NCBI GenBank assembly: GCA_002684175.1
Contig: NYUU01000140.1
Location: forward strand, 1-5,915
Source: Synechococcus sp. CPC35
Lineage (GTDB): Bacteria; Cyanobacteriota; Cyanobacteriia; PCC-6307; Cyanobiaceae
Length of the DNA stretch: 5,915 nucleotides
Reading direction: 5' to 3'
Shown: positions 5,844 to 5,915 of the stretch, piece after piece
Numbering within the stretch: the stretch's first letter is position 1
Layout: each line of letters starts with the position of its first letter
Notes under the pieces: model-generated
Seen by the model: the letters and a program-made list of their open reading frames with translations, nothing else
What the model was told of the DNA's origin: nothing
Database searches by the model: none
Program-made: the position numbers and the translations under genes

Positions 5844-5915
5844 ATGAGCGTCGCCGTCACCAAAAAATCATTCTCTTTCAAAATTGATGATTACGAGGTT
5901 GACCATCAGGGTGGC
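5844..5915 (+). CDS. Partial reading frame of unknown function, running off the right edge
   Basis: The ATG at 5844 opens a frame of 24 codons that reaches the window end without a stop. It reads MSVAVTKKSFSFKI and then DDYEVDHQGG. It is the first ATG after an in-frame TAA at 5808-5810, and AAAGG lies 3 bases upstream, which is somewhat close for a ribosome-binding site. The segment has no signal peptide or membrane character, and I do not recognise it. It is divergent from the Nif11 gene. With so few residues it could be a chance frame, but the start and composition are reasonable. Confidence 0.45.
   Translation, partial: MSVAVTKKSFSFKIDDYEVDHQGG

Noticed and set aside
5615..5887. Plus-strand open frame of 90 codons across the G-rich leader
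   Set aside because: It translates low-complexity Gly/Lys/Arg sequence through the A8 and G tracts, has no ribosome-binding site, and ends inside the right-edge frame.

Overview
The window looks like chromosome from a marine picocyanobacterium (Synechococcus, or a high-GC Prochlorococcus). The grounds are a cyanobacterial-type FtsH followed directly by argF, GC-rich core genes, and a small Nif11-domain protein, a family that is abundant in these organisms. The genus is inferred from gene style and neighbourhood; no search was run.

Left part (1-2615, minus strand): ftsH, an ATP-dependent membrane zinc protease, is followed 45 bases downstream by argF (ornithine carbamoyltransferase). The 3' part of argF runs off the left edge. 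The two probably share a transcript. A divergent intergenic stretch (2616-2753) carries a perfect 12-base palindrome.

Middle part (2754-4154, plus strand): an SRAP/HMCES-family protein with all four expected active-site residues comes first. It protects abasic DNA by forming a crosslink through Cys2. A six-segment potassium-channel-like protein follows 46 bases later; it has a TVGFGD filter but no cytoplasmic regulatory domain. A hairpin lies after the channel gene.

Right part (about 4250-5915): this is accessory-looking and more AT-rich. It holds a 68-residue single-pass membrane protein, a 196-residue soluble protein I do not recognise, and a 293-base AT-rich gap. Next comes a minus-strand 77-residue Nif11-domain protein that lacks cysteine and any double-glycine core boundary. 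The last stretch is a structured, G-rich leader-like region ahead of a plus-strand reading frame that runs off the right edge.

No tRNA, rRNA, CRISPR array, insertion sequence or integrase was seen. The left two thirds are ordinary housekeeping and repair genes. The Nif11 orphan, the G-rich divergent region beside it and the unrecognised 196-residue protein are the parts worth following up.
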